Of a stretch of DNA of 55,590 bases, positions 1 to 7,891 are shown piece by piece. The position numbers and the translations under genes were made by a program. The notes beneath the pieces are model-generated. The model saw nothing but the letters and a program-made list of their open reading frames with translations. It searched no databases and was not told the origin of the DNA. Position 1 is the first letter of the stretch; each line of letters begins with the position of its first letter. The stretch lies in assembly GCF_003113265.1 (NCBI RefSeq), contig NZ_PUIV01000026.1:1-55590 (forward strand), read 5' to 3'. The stretch comes from Methylosinus sporium. GTDB lineage: Bacteria; Pseudomonadota; Alphaproteobacteria; Rhizobiales; Beijerinckiaceae.

Positions 1-1
1 G

Positions 2-964
2 CCGGAGGACAAGCCCGAGACCCCGCCGCCGCCCAAGCGCGTCGCCGCTCTGCCGCCGACGCCGGAGCCGCCACTCCGCCCCACTCCGCCCAAAGCCGAG
101 CCGCCCAAACCCGAACCGCCGAAGGCGCAGCCGGCCAAGGCGGAGCCTCCCAAGCCCGAGCCGCCGAAACCCGAGCGCGCCAAGCCCGCGCCGACGCCGC
201 CCGAGCGCGAAGAGCCGGAAGAGGCCGAGGTGGTGAAGCCCAAGCCTCCCGTGCGTCCGAAGCCCGAGAAGGAGGCCAAGGAGACGCCGCAGCCTCCCGA
301 GAAGCCCAAGGACGAGCCGAAGCCCAAGAAAGAAGAAGCGAAGAAGGAGACGGCGAAGCCCAAGGAGACGGCCAAGGAGCCTACCAAGCAATTGAAGGTC
401 GATGAGGTGGCCAAGCTCCTCGAGAAGAAGAAGGCCGCCGAAAAAGGCGCGCCGAGCGAGTCGGACGACAAGAAGAAATCCGACAAGCCGCAGGCCAAGC
501 CGAAATCCGGCGACGAGGCCGCGCCCAAATCGAAATTCGACGCGGCCAATATCGCCAATCTCCTGAGCCATGAGGCGCCGCAACGCCGCGCCGCGACCGG
601 CGCCGATCTGACCAAAACCGCCTCGCTCGGCGCGCCGACCGCGAGCGCGCCGCGCATGTCGCCGACGATGCAGGCGCAGATCGACGCTTATACGGTGGAG
701 CATTATCGCAAATGCTGGGAGACCGCGCTGTCGGTCGACGCCCACGCCTATGTGCCGCAGGTGGAGTTCCGGTTCACGCGCAATGGCGCGCTCGACGGTC
801 AGCCGCGCCTGCTCAACCCTTCCGCCAATCCCGTGGAGCGCAGCCGCGGCGAGCAGGCGCTCGGCGCCGTGCGGCGCTGCAGCCCTATGCCGATTCCGCC
901 CGCCTTCGAAGCCTATTTCGATTATTGGCGCGTCACAGTGCTGAACATGACGAATGATATGTAA
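2..964 (+). CDS. tolA: TolA-like envelope protein, N-terminus cut by window edge
   Basis: The open frame runs in from the left edge, so the N-terminal membrane anchor is missing. Residues up to about 190 of the visible part are a Pro/Lys/Glu-rich tract of PKPE, PPKP and KKE repeats, as in the extended periplasmic linker of TolA. The last ~100 residues form a folded domain with a YRKCW-type start and two cysteines (in the KCWE and RRCSP segments), matching the small TolA C-terminal domain. TolA links the inner-membrane TolQR motor to TolB and Pal at the outer membrane during cell constriction. tolB follows 65 bases downstream on the same strand, which supports the call. The repeat tract could be confused with a TonB linker, but the neighbour argues for TolA. 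Confidence 0.8.
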   Translation, partial: PEDKPETPPPPKRVAALPPTPEPPLRPTPPKAEPPKPEPPKAQPAKAEPPKPEPPKPERAKPAPTPPEREEPEEAEVVKPKPPVRPKPEKEAKETPQPPEKPKDEPKPKKEEAKKETAKPKETAKEPTKQLKVDEVAKLLEKKKAAEKGAPSESDDKKKSDKPQAKPKSGDEAAPKSKFDAANIANLLSHEAPQRRAATGADLTKTASLGAPTASAPRMSPTMQAQIDAYTVEHYRKCWETALSVDAHAYVPQVEFRFTRNGALDGQPRLLNPSANPVERSRGEQALGAVRRCSPMPIPPAFEAYFDYWRVTVLNMTNDM

Positions 965-1029
965 CGCCTCCACCGTAGCCCGCCATCCGAACTCCCTCGC
1001 CCCCTGAGCAAGCCCAGGACCCGCATCTC

Positions 1030-2343
1030 ATGACGTTCCACCTCTCCCGCCGCTCCGCCGCCGGCCTCATCGCGGGCGCGGCCCTTTCCCCGCTCGTCGC
1101 CGCGCCGGCGCGCGCCGCGCGCGTGCTCGATCTGCGCGCGGGCGGCGGCTTTCAGCCGGTCTCCGTGGCGGTGACGAATTTCTCCGGCGACGAGGCGGCG
1201 CGCATCGTGACGAGCGTCATCGTCAATAATTTCAAGCGCTCGGTCTTCCTGCGCCCCATAGAGCCGGGCGCCGTCCCGGAGCCCGCCGGCGCCGAGGCCG
1301 CGCCCAATCTCGATCTCTTCCGCTCGATCAATGCGCAATATGTCGTCACCGGCCGCTCGCAGCGCGGCCCGGACGGGCGGCTCAAGACCGAGTTCCGCCT
1401 CTTCGACGTCTCCACCGGCGAGCAGGCGACGGGCCAGCAATATGTCACCGATTCCGCCAATATGCGCCGCGTCGCGCATCTCGTGTCCGACGCCGTGTTC
1501 ACGCGCATCACCGGCGAGAAGGGCTTTTTCGACACGCGCGTCGTCTTCGTCGACGAGAGCGGTCCGAAAGAGCATCGTCGCAAGCGTCTCGCCATAATGG
1601 ATCAGGACGGCGCCAATGTGCGCTATCTGACCCGCGGCGAGGAGCTGGTGGTCACGCCGCGCTTCTCGCCCTCCTCGCAGGACGTCACTTACATGTCCTT
1701 CGGCTCCGCCGATCCGAAGGTGCTGCTGCTCAACATCGAAAGCGGCCAGCGCGAGGTGGTCGGCAATTTTCCGGGCATGACCTTCTCGCCGCGCTTCTCG
1801 CCGGACGGCCAGAAGATCGTGATGTCGCTATCGCAAGGCGCAGCCACCAATCTCTATGCCATGGACATACGCTCGCGCACGACGACGCGGCTCACCGACA
1901 CCAACGCCATCGACACCTCGCCCTCCTATTCGCCGAGCGGCGGCGAGATCGTCTTCGAGTCCGATCGCGGCGGCTCGCAGCAGATTTACGTGATGGGTGC
2001 GAGCGGCGGCGGCGCGCGGCGCATCTCCTTCGGCCAGGGCCATTATTCGACGCCGGTGTGGTCACCCAAGGGCGATTACATCGCCTTCACCAAGCAATCC
2101 TCCGGCTCTTTCGGCATCGGCGTGATGAAGCCGGACGGCTCCGGCGAACGCATCCTCACCGAAGGTTTTCATAATGAAGGCCCGACCTGGGCGCCGAACG
2201 GGCTGTTCCTGATGTTCTTCCGCGATCCGGGCGGCGGCGGCGGCGCGAAAATCTACATGGTGGATATTTTCGGCCGCTCGGAATTCCCCGTGCCGACGCC
2301 GTCCTACGCCTCCGATCCGTCCTGGGGGCCGTTGCAGGATTAG
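1030..2343 (+). CDS. tolB: Tol-Pal system beta-propeller protein TolB
   Basis: A 437-residue protein with a signal peptide of about 30 residues ending in an AxA-type site (APARA). It has an N-terminal TolB_N domain (about 35-165) and then repeated propeller blades with motifs such as [40 protein letters not shown] and PTWAPNG. TolB is the periplasmic hub that binds Pal and TolA and helps outer-membrane invagination. The signal starts SRRSAAG, a twin-arginine-like pattern, so Tat export is possible, although family members normally use Sec. It follows tolA as usual. No pal gene follows: the next gene is convergent recG. Confidence 0.95.
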   Translation: MTFHLSRRSAAGLIAGAALSPLVAAPARAARVLDLRAGGGFQPVSVAVTNFSGDEAARIVTSVIVNNFKRSVFLRPIEPGAVPEPAGAEAAPNLDLFRSINAQYVVTGRSQRGPDGRLKTEFRLFDVSTGEQATGQQYVTDSANMRRVAHLVSDAVFTRITGEKGFFDTRVVFVDESGPKEHRRKRLAIMDQDGANVRYLTRGEELVVTPRFSPSSQDVTYMSFGSADPKVLLLNIESGQREVVGNFPGMTFSPRFSPDGQKIVMSLSQGAATNLYAMDIRSRTTTRLTDTNAIDTSPSYSPSGGEIVFESDRGGSQQIYVMGASGGGARRISFGQGHYSTPVWSPKGDYIAFTKQSSGSFGIGVMKPDGSGERILTEGFHNEGPTWAPNGLFLMFFRDPGGGGGAKIYMVDIFGRSEFPVPTPSYASDPSWGPLQD

Positions 2344-2476
2344 AACGTTTCCGGCTGACACGGACGCCGGTTCGGCGCTGGAAATCGACCTCTCCCGCGA
2401 TGGCGCTTATTCAAATGCGCGCTCCTCCGCGCCCCCGTGACGGCCGCAGCGTCTCGCGAGGTGCGAATGCGGCGTG

Positions 2477-4579
2477 TCATCCCGCCCGCAGCAGCTTCAC
2501 CGCCTCGTCGCGCTCGAAGAGGTAGAGCAGAACTCTCAGCGCCTCGCCGCGCGGGCCGGAGAGATCCGGGTCGCGGCGCAGGGTCAGCTCGACATCGTCG
2601 CGCGCGATCGCCAGCAGCCGCGCATGGGCCGAAAGATCGGCCAGGCGGAAGCCCGGCAGGCCGGATTGCCGCGCGCCGAGAATTTCCCCCTCCCCGCGCA
2701 GGCGCAAATCTTCCTCCGCTATGCGGAAGCCATCCTCGGTCTGGCGCAGCATCACCAGCCGCGCCTTGGCTGTCTCGCCGAGCGGACCTTTGTAGAGCAG
2801 TAGACAGGAGGATTTGCCAGAGCCGCGACCGACGCGCCCGCGCAGCTGATGCAATTGCGCGAGGCCGAAACGTTCGGCGTGCTCGATCACCATGACCGTC
2901 GCCTCGGGCACGTCGACGCCGACCTCTATGACCGTGGTGGCGACGAGAATGCGCGTCTCGCCCTGCTTGAACGCTTCCATTGCGGCGTCGCGCTCCGGCG
3001 CTTTCATGCGGCCGTGAACGAGGCCGACGATTTCGCCGAAGATCCGCGTCAGATCCTCGTGACGATCCTTCGCGGCGGCGAGATCGAGGTCCTCATTCTC
3101 CTCGACCAGCGTGCACACCCAATAGACGCGCGCGCCGGAGGCGAGCGCGCGGCGCACGCCCTCCACCACATCGCCGATGCGCGAGACCGGCAGCGCGCGC
3201 GTGTCGATGGGCGAGCGGCCGGGCGGCTTCTCGTCGAGGATGGAGCTGTCCATGTCGCCGAAATAGGTGAGCGCCAGCGAGCGCGGAATGGGCGTCGCCG
3301 TCATCACCAGAACATCGACGCTCTCGCCCTTGGAGCCGAGCGCCAGACGCTGCTGCACGCCGAAGCGATGTTGCTCGTCGACAACGGCGAGGCCGAGATC
3401 GGCGAAGGAAAGCTCGCTCTGCACAAGAGAATGCGTGCCGATAACGATATCGACGCCGCCGGCCGCGATGGTCTCGTAGAGACGCGCGCGCTCAGAGGGC
3501 TTGGCTCTGCCGGTGAGCAGGCAGAGGCGAAGGCCCGCCGCTTCGGCGAGCGGCAGCAGGCGCTCATAATGTTGGCGCGCGAGAATTTCCGTCGGCGCCA
3601 TCAACGCCGCCTGCCTTCCGCATTCGACGACGCTGGCCATGGCGAGAAGAGCGACGATGGTCTTGCCGGCGCCGACATCGCCTTGCAGCAGCCGCAACAT
3701 GCGCCGCGAGGACGAGAGATCCTCGCGTATCTCGACGAGCGCGCGCTGCTGCGCGCCGGTGAGCGCATAGGGAAGCGCCGCTTCGATGAGGCGCGTGATG
3801 CGTCCGTCGCCGGCGTTCTCGCGGCCCGGCTCGCGCCGCATCTTCGAGCGGATGAGCCGCAGCGCCAATTGCTGCGACAGCAATTCGTCCAGCGCGAGGC
3901 GTTGGCGCGCCTTGCTCGCCGGTTCTATATCGGCCGGCGACCTCGGGTTCTGCGCCGCGGCGAGCGCGCTCGCGAAATCGGGAAGGCCATTGGCCGCCAG
4001 CACGGAAGCGTCCTGCCACTCCGGCAGCTTGGGTAGGCGCTCCAGCGCTCCGGCGACGGCGCGCTGCACGAAACGCTCTTGCAGCCCTTCCGTCAGCCCA
4101 TGCACCGCCTCCGCCGGCGGCAACTTGGCGAGGCCGGCCTCGTCCAGCACGCGGTCAGGATGCACGATCTGCCGGCGCCCGTCATAGAGCTCGATCTTGC
4201 CGGAGACCCAACGCGTCTCGCCTATGGGCAGGCTGCGCTCGATCCAATCGGCGTTGGAGAGGAAGAAGACCAGCTCGGCGTCGCCGGTGTCATCCTCGAC
4301 ATGGACTTTGAACGGCGCCTTGGCGTAGCGCCCCTGCGGCTTGCGATGCTCGGTGACGCGCACCTTCAGCACGACCACGCGATCCGTCGGCGCCTCGGCG
4401 ATGGTGGGGCGCAGGCTGCGATCGACGAGATTGATCGGCAGATGAAACAGCACGTCGACGAGACGCGTCTCCTTGCCCGGCCGGGCGAGCAGCCGGTCGA
4501 AATGCTTGGCCGTCTTGGGGCCTATGCCGGGAAGGGCGGCGGCGCGGCCGAACAGCGGATCGAGGATCGAGGGACGCAT
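2477..4579 (-). CDS. recG: ATP-dependent DNA helicase RecG
   Basis: A 700-residue superfamily 2 helicase that remodels stalled replication forks and Holliday junctions. The N-terminal wedge/OB region is at about 60-150. Walker A GDVGAGKT is at about 300-307, the DEQH box at about 401-404, and motif III MTATPIP at about 426-432. The C-terminal helicase lobe carries the QLRGRVGRG motif typical of RecG/Mfd-type enzymes. Length is normal for the family and all helicase motifs are intact. It is convergent with tolB and lies just downstream, on the same strand, of an SDR gene (42-base gap). The ATG start gives the family's usual N-terminus with the LPGIGPK helix-hairpin segment. Confidence 0.96.
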   Translation of the reverse strand: MRPSILDPLFGRAAALPGIGPKTAKHFDRLLARPGKETRLVDVLFHLPINLVDRSLRPTIAEAPTDRVVVLKVRVTEHRKPQGRYAKAPFKVHVEDDTGDAELVFFLSNADWIERSLPIGETRWVSGKIELYDGRRQIVHPDRVLDEAGLAKLPPAEAVHGLTEGLQERFVQRAVAGALERLPKLPEWQDASVLAANGLPDFASALAAAQNPRSPADIEPASKARQRLALDELLSQQLALRLIRSKMRREPGRENAGDGRITRLIEAALPYALTGAQQRALVEIREDLSSSRRMLRLLQGDVGAGKTIVALLAMASVVECGRQAALMAPTEILARQHYERLLPLAEAAGLRLCLLTGRAKPSERARLYETIAAGGVDIVIGTHSLVQSELSFADLGLAVVDEQHRFGVQQRLALGSKGESVDVLVMTATPIPRSLALTYFGDMDSSILDEKPPGRSPIDTRALPVSRIGDVVEGVRRALASGARVYWVCTLVEENEDLDLAAAKDRHEDLTRIFGEIVGLVHGRMKAPERDAAMEAFKQGETRILVATTVIEVGVDVPEATVMVIEHAERFGLAQLHQLRGRVGRGSGKSSCLLLYKGPLGETAKARLVMLRQTEDGFRIAEEDLRLRGEGEILGARQSGLPGFRLADLSAHARLLAIARDDVELTLRRDPDLSGPRGEALRVLLYLFERDEAVKLLRAG

Positions 4580-4621
4580 TCGCGCCTTTTCCCCTATCGC
4601 GGACGCTTTGTCGAACGCGCT

Positions 4622-5395
4622 CTAATCCGGCAGCACGTCGGGCGTTTCCCAGGCGAGATGCTGGCCGCCGTCCACGGCGATCATCTGCCCGGTGACGCTG
4701 CGCGCCTCGGCGAGAAACACCACGGCGTCGACGACGCTGGACACATCAGCCGGCCGGCGCAACGGCACGCCGCGCGCTTCCGTCTCGAATCCCTTCTGCC
4801 CATGCACTGTGTTGGGAAACACCGGCCCCGGCCCCACGGCGTTGACGCGAATGCGCGGCGCGAAAGCCTGCGCCATGGTGCGCGTCGCCGTCCACAGAGC
4901 GGACTTGGCCAGTGTGTAAGTGAAGTAGCGCGGCGTCAGCCGAAACACGCGCTGATCGACGATATTGACGATCGCCCCTTCCGCCTCCTCCGGCAATTGC
5001 GCGGCCATGTCGCGCGCCAGCAGCAGCGGCGCGCGCAGATCGACGGCGAATTGCCGATCGAAGACCTCGACCGAAAAATCCTGCGCGGCGTCGAGCTCGA
5101 ACACGGAGGCGTTGTTGACGAGCAGAGTCACCGGCCCGAAGGCGCGCGCGGCGAGCCCCATCAGCGCCTCCGTCTCACGCGCGTCAGAAAGATCGGCGCC
5201 GACCACGGCCGCGCGGCCGCCCCTGGCGCGGATCGCCTGGGCGGCGAGCTCCGCCTCCTCTATGGAGCGATGCGAGGCGTGCAGCACTACCGGACGCCCG
5301 CAATGCGCCAGCCGCGCGGCGATCGCCAAGCCGATGCGCCGCGCCGCGCCCGTCACCAGAACCGGCCCCGAACCGCCTGCGCCGCCAGCGCTCAT
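4622..5395 (-). CDS. Short-chain dehydrogenase/reductase, pteridine-reductase (FolM)-like
   Basis: A classical NAD(P)-binding SDR of about 257 residues. The glycine-rich motif reads TGAARRIG near the N-terminus, the NNAS motif follows, and the catalytic Tyr/Lys sit in YTLAKSA. The basic RR in the cofactor motif is seen in pteridine reductases and FolM dihydromonapterin reductases, which favours NADPH and a pterin substrate. The C-terminus has the usual substrate-loop and VDGG segments. The frame opens at a GTG at 5437, but the ATG at 5395 puts the motif at the usual distance, so it is preferred. The exact substrate cannot be read from sequence. Confidence 0.78.
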   Translation of the reverse strand: MSAGGAGGSGPVLVTGAARRIGLAIAARLAHCGRPVVLHASHRSIEEAELAAQAIRARGGRAAVVGADLSDARETEALMGLAARAFGPVTLLVNNASVFELDAAQDFSVEVFDRQFAVDLRAPLLLARDMAAQLPEEAEGAIVNIVDQRVFRLTPRYFTYTLAKSALWTATRTMAQAFAPRIRVNAVGPGPVFPNTVHGQKGFETEARGVPLRRPADVSSVVDAVVFLAEARSVTGQMIAVDGGQHLAWETPDVLPD

Positions 5396-5783
5396 CGCCC
5401 GAATCCCCATCATGCCGCCGTGAAAGGCAATTCTCACGCCGCGCCGGCGCGGTCAATGCGCGGGCGAGACGTAACCATAGACGATTTTACCGATTATTAG
5501 GCAATGTAATCGACGCCACGTCTCACAGCGCCTCGAACATCCGGGGAATATCTCAGGATAAGCTCGATTAATTCTAAATATAACACGGTTTAGACACAAT
5601 CAATACAACGAGAAGCGCATCGGTTTTGCTTTGCGCCCAGCGCAACCTCGGGCGCGGCAAGGTTCCGTTAACGTGAACGATTTTAATTCGACTGAGCTCT
5701 GGCTGGGCCTTGCCCCTCGCCCGCGCCGAGTTTGTGACCGCGAGCCGAAGCCCCGAAGGCGCGCGAATGTGGAGTCGAGTTCG
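5396..5783. promoter_or_regulatory. Intergenic region between divergent SDR and porin genes
   Basis: 388 bases without a convincing gene. The part from about 5470 to 5700 is clearly richer in A+T than the surroundings (for example runs around 5480-5510 and 5560-5610), as expected of a promoter region for the strongly expressed porin downstream. GGAG at 5771-5774 serves as ribosome binding site for the porin ATG at 5784. No clear operator is seen. Confidence 0.45.
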
Positions 5784-6467
5784 ATGAGACCTATGCTGCT
5801 TCCCGCGCTGCTGGCGCCCGCCCTGCTCTGCGCCGGCGCCTCCGCCCTCGCCGCCGACCTGCCGCGCCGCGGCGCCCCGGTCGCCGATTATTACAGCCCG
5901 CCGCCGGCTTTCACCTGGCAGGGATTTTATATCGGCGTCAACGGCGGCTATGCGGCCGGCGCCTACCAGAATGGCAGCAGCAATCTGCTCGGCAATCCGA
6001 ACGGGTGGGTTATCGGCGGCACCGCCGGCTATAATCTCACCTTCGCTCCGAACTTCCTCATCGGCGCCGAGGCGGATTTCGATTTCAACAGCTCGAAGGA
6101 CGGACGTTCGCCTTTCATCGGCGTCTCCGGCAATGGCTCGGTCGACAACACGCTCACCATTCGCGCGCGCGCCGGCGTCACCGTCGATCGCGCTCTGCTG
6201 TTCGTCACCGGCGGCTTCGCGGGCAGCAACACCACTGTGAGCGCGAACAACGCCTTCCAAGGCTTCTACGGCCAGCAGTCGAAATTTCTCGCCGGCTGGG
6301 CGCTCGGCGCGGGCATAGAGTTCGGCGTCGCGCCCAATCTCTCGGCCAAGGCAGAATATCTCTTCACCTCCGTCGGCGGCGATCGCTATTTCGATTTCTC
6401 GACCAATGCGCTGCAGACGAATATCGACACGTCGACGATCCGCGGCGGCCTCAACTATCATTTTTAG
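5784..6467 (+). CDS. Outer-membrane beta-barrel protein (Omp25/Omp31-like)
   Basis: A 227-residue protein with a Sec signal peptide ending ALAAD, then a short proline-rich link and a barrel beginning WQGFYIGVNGGYAAG, the typical opening of Rhizobiales Omp25/Omp31 family barrels. Alternating beta strands continue to the end, including LSAKAEYLF, and the protein ends in a strand with terminal aromatic residues (GLNYHF), the C-terminal phenylalanine used for BAM recognition. It probably forms an 8-stranded barrel in the outer membrane. The frame extends upstream to 5631, but the signal peptide and the GGAG ribosome site fix the start at 5784. Ligand or pore function is unknown. Confidence 0.88.
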   Translation: MRPMLLPALLAPALLCAGASALAADLPRRGAPVADYYSPPPAFTWQGFYIGVNGGYAAGAYQNGSSNLLGNPNGWVIGGTAGYNLTFAPNFLIGAEADFDFNSSKDGRSPFIGVSGNGSVDNTLTIRARAGVTVDRALLFVTGGFAGSNTTVSANNAFQGFYGQQSKFLAGWALGAGIEFGVAPNLSAKAEYLFTSVGGDRYFDFSTNALQTNIDTSTIRGGLNYHF

Positions 6468-6476
6468 AGCGCGTTC

Positions 6477-6500
6477 CGATCGAACGGAATCGTTCGATCG
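6477..6500. repeat. Perfect 10-bp inverted repeat after the porin gene
   Basis: Arms CGATCGAACG and CGTTCGATCG are separated by GAAT, ten bases downstream of the porin stop codon. No T-run follows, so this is not a classical intrinsic terminator. It could be an extragenic palindromic repeat or a Rho-linked 3' stabiliser. Confidence 0.5.
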
Positions 6501-6613
6501 ATCAGATTGCGCTCGAACGAAAGAATGCCAAATGCGAACGCCGATCCCGCCGCCCGAGCGGGGTCGGCGTCATTCGCTCTCGCGCTCGTCCGTCGACGCG
6601 GAATTCGTTCCGC

Positions 6614-6757
6614 TCAATGCCCGTGCGGCTTGCTCAATGCGCGCGAGCCGGCTTTGAAAAGCAGAAAAACGACGATCGATACGGAGACGGCGGCGATCAC
6701 GACGGCCTCCGTGAGCAGAGCGAATACGATCGGATCATTGGCTCCGTAAGTGGACAT
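6614..6757 (-). CDS. 47-residue single-helix membrane peptide ending in HGH
   Basis: A very small protein: about ten polar residues (MSTYGANDPI), one long hydrophobic helix (about 11-32, rich in V, I, A, L), and a basic tail ending SKPHGH. A strong ribosome binding site, GGAGG with 8 bases to the ATG, lies directly upstream. That supports it as a real gene and rejects the longer frame starting at 6808. N-out or N-in orientation is not clear; the positive tail favours a cytoplasmic C-terminus. No family is recognised. It stands alone between the porin and the secreted Gly/Tyr-rich gene. Confidence 0.6.
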   Translation of the reverse strand: MSTYGANDPIVFALLTEAVVIAAVSVSIVVFLLFKAGSRALSKPHGH

Positions 6758-7003
6758 TGCCGATTCCTCCAGTCGCCTGTGCGATATTTCGAGACGCCAG
6801 GCTTGCATGAAAGATTAGGCCCTCGAAACGATGCGCGACGAGCGCGCGCGAGGCCGCAGCGTCAAACAACCGCAGCAGCGCGAATGATTTTGATTTTCGT
6901 CAAATAGGCGAGGTGGACGCGCGCGCACTCGCCGCTGCGAAACGCCGACATAGTTCAATCTCGTTCGCGCGACCATTGCAGCGCAGACGAAGGAGAATGC
7001 ATC

Positions 7004-7363
7004 ATGAGCACAGTCGTCAGATTGTCGATGATCGGCGTGTCGGCGCTCGTCATCGGACAGCTCGGCGTCGACGCCGCCATCGCCAAAGAAAAGCGATGTC
7101 GGCAAGTCTGCGAAGAGACGACCGAATATGAGCCGTCGCCGCCGCCATGCGAGCACAGGACGAGCTATGGGCGCCGCATCGTCGAGCGCCGGACCGTCTA
7201 TGTGGCGCAGCCCGAGATCGTGGCCGCGCCGGTGATCGCCTACCCCGCCTACTCCTATGGCTATGCCTACCCGTACGGTTATGGTTACGGCGGCTATGGC
7301 GGCTATGGCGCCGGCTACGGCCTCGTCGGAGCGAGCTTCGGCGGCTGGGGCTGGGGCTGGTAA
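7004..7363 (+). CDS. Secreted Gly/Tyr-rich low-complexity protein
   Basis: A 119-residue protein with an N-terminal signal (hydrophobic stretch to about residue 27, DAAIA). A charged segment follows with a CRQVCEE pair and a further cysteine (PPPCEHR), then a C-terminal half made of YGYAYPYGYGYGG-type repeats ending GGWGWGW. The AAGGAG ribosome site sits 8 bases before the ATG. Such glycine-aromatic tails occur in exported surface or matrix proteins. No enzymatic motif is present and the function is unknown. A GC-rich hairpin directly follows the stop. Confidence 0.7.
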   Translation: MSTVVRLSMIGVSALVIGQLGVDAAIAKEKRCRQVCEETTEYEPSPPPCEHRTSYGRRIVERRTVYVAQPEIVAAPVIAYPAYSYGYAYPYGYGYGGYGGYGAGYGLVGASFGGWGWGW

Positions 7364-7372
7364 AACGAGAAA

Positions 7373-7398
7373 GCGCGGCGCGGGGACGAGCGCCGCGC
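7373..7398 (+). other. GC-rich hairpin after the Gly/Tyr-rich gene
   Basis: A 9-bp perfect stem, GCGCGGCGC with GCGCCGCGC, with an 8-base loop starts ten bases after the stop codon. There is no U-tract, so it may act with Rho or protect the 3' end rather than terminate by itself. Confidence 0.5.
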
Positions 7399-7504
7399 CG
7401 CGCGAATGCGCCTATGGACAAATGCGCGTTCGACAAAAGTCTCGTTTGACAATGTCGAGACCGCGCCCGATAGTCGATGAGAGCAATTTTTTCGGCTGGC
7501 GAAG

Positions 7505-7873
7505 ATGATCGACGAATGTAAGGGCGAATTTCACAGCGCTTCCGATTCACCGAAGCTTTCCCGCCGCGCCTTGCTGGCGGGGCTACTCGCTCTGCCGGTC
7601 GCCGCGCTCGACGCCGGCTCGGCCGAGGCGCAATCGATCGGCATCGGTCCCCTCCAGCTGAATCTCGGCCCGACTGGCGGCTATGGCGGCGGCTATCCCT
7701 ATCGCACGCGTCGGCCTCCGCCGCGCCAGCGCGTCCATCACAGTGGCGGCGGCTCGCGGCACGCATCGCGACGCAGCCGTCGTAATGAAGGCGGCGGCCA
7801 GGCGAGCGGCGGCGGCGACAAGGGCGGAAGCCCCGCCAGCGGCGCGACGGGACTCGGCAAGCTGGATTATTGA
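7505..7873 (+). CDS. Tat-type signal, Gly/Arg-rich exported protein
   Basis: A 122-residue protein. A twin-arginine motif LSRRALLAG at about residues 18-26 is followed by a hydrophobic stretch and an AEAQ cleavage region. The mature part is short and of low complexity: GGYGGGYPYR, then Arg/His/Ser- and Gly-rich repeats up to the end (GLGKLDY). It has no cysteines in the mature part and no recognised domain. Together with the Gly/Tyr-rich gene upstream it makes a pair of small exported low-complexity proteins. Function unknown; a surface or matrix role is only a guess. The stop lies 18 bases from the stop of the convergent kinase gene. Confidence 0.65.
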   Translation: MIDECKGEFHSASDSPKLSRRALLAGLLALPVAALDAGSAEAQSIGIGPLQLNLGPTGGYGGGYPYRTRRPPPRQRVHHSGGGSRHASRRSRRNEGGGQASGGGDKGGSPASGATGLGKLDY

Positions 7874-7891
7874 TCCAGCCCGGCCCGCGGC

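Noticed and set aside
1-700. Repeat tract at the left end considered as a DNA repeat or CRISPR
   Set aside because: The repeats follow the codon frame and encode Pro/Lys/Glu segments of the TolA linker. There are no regular spacers.
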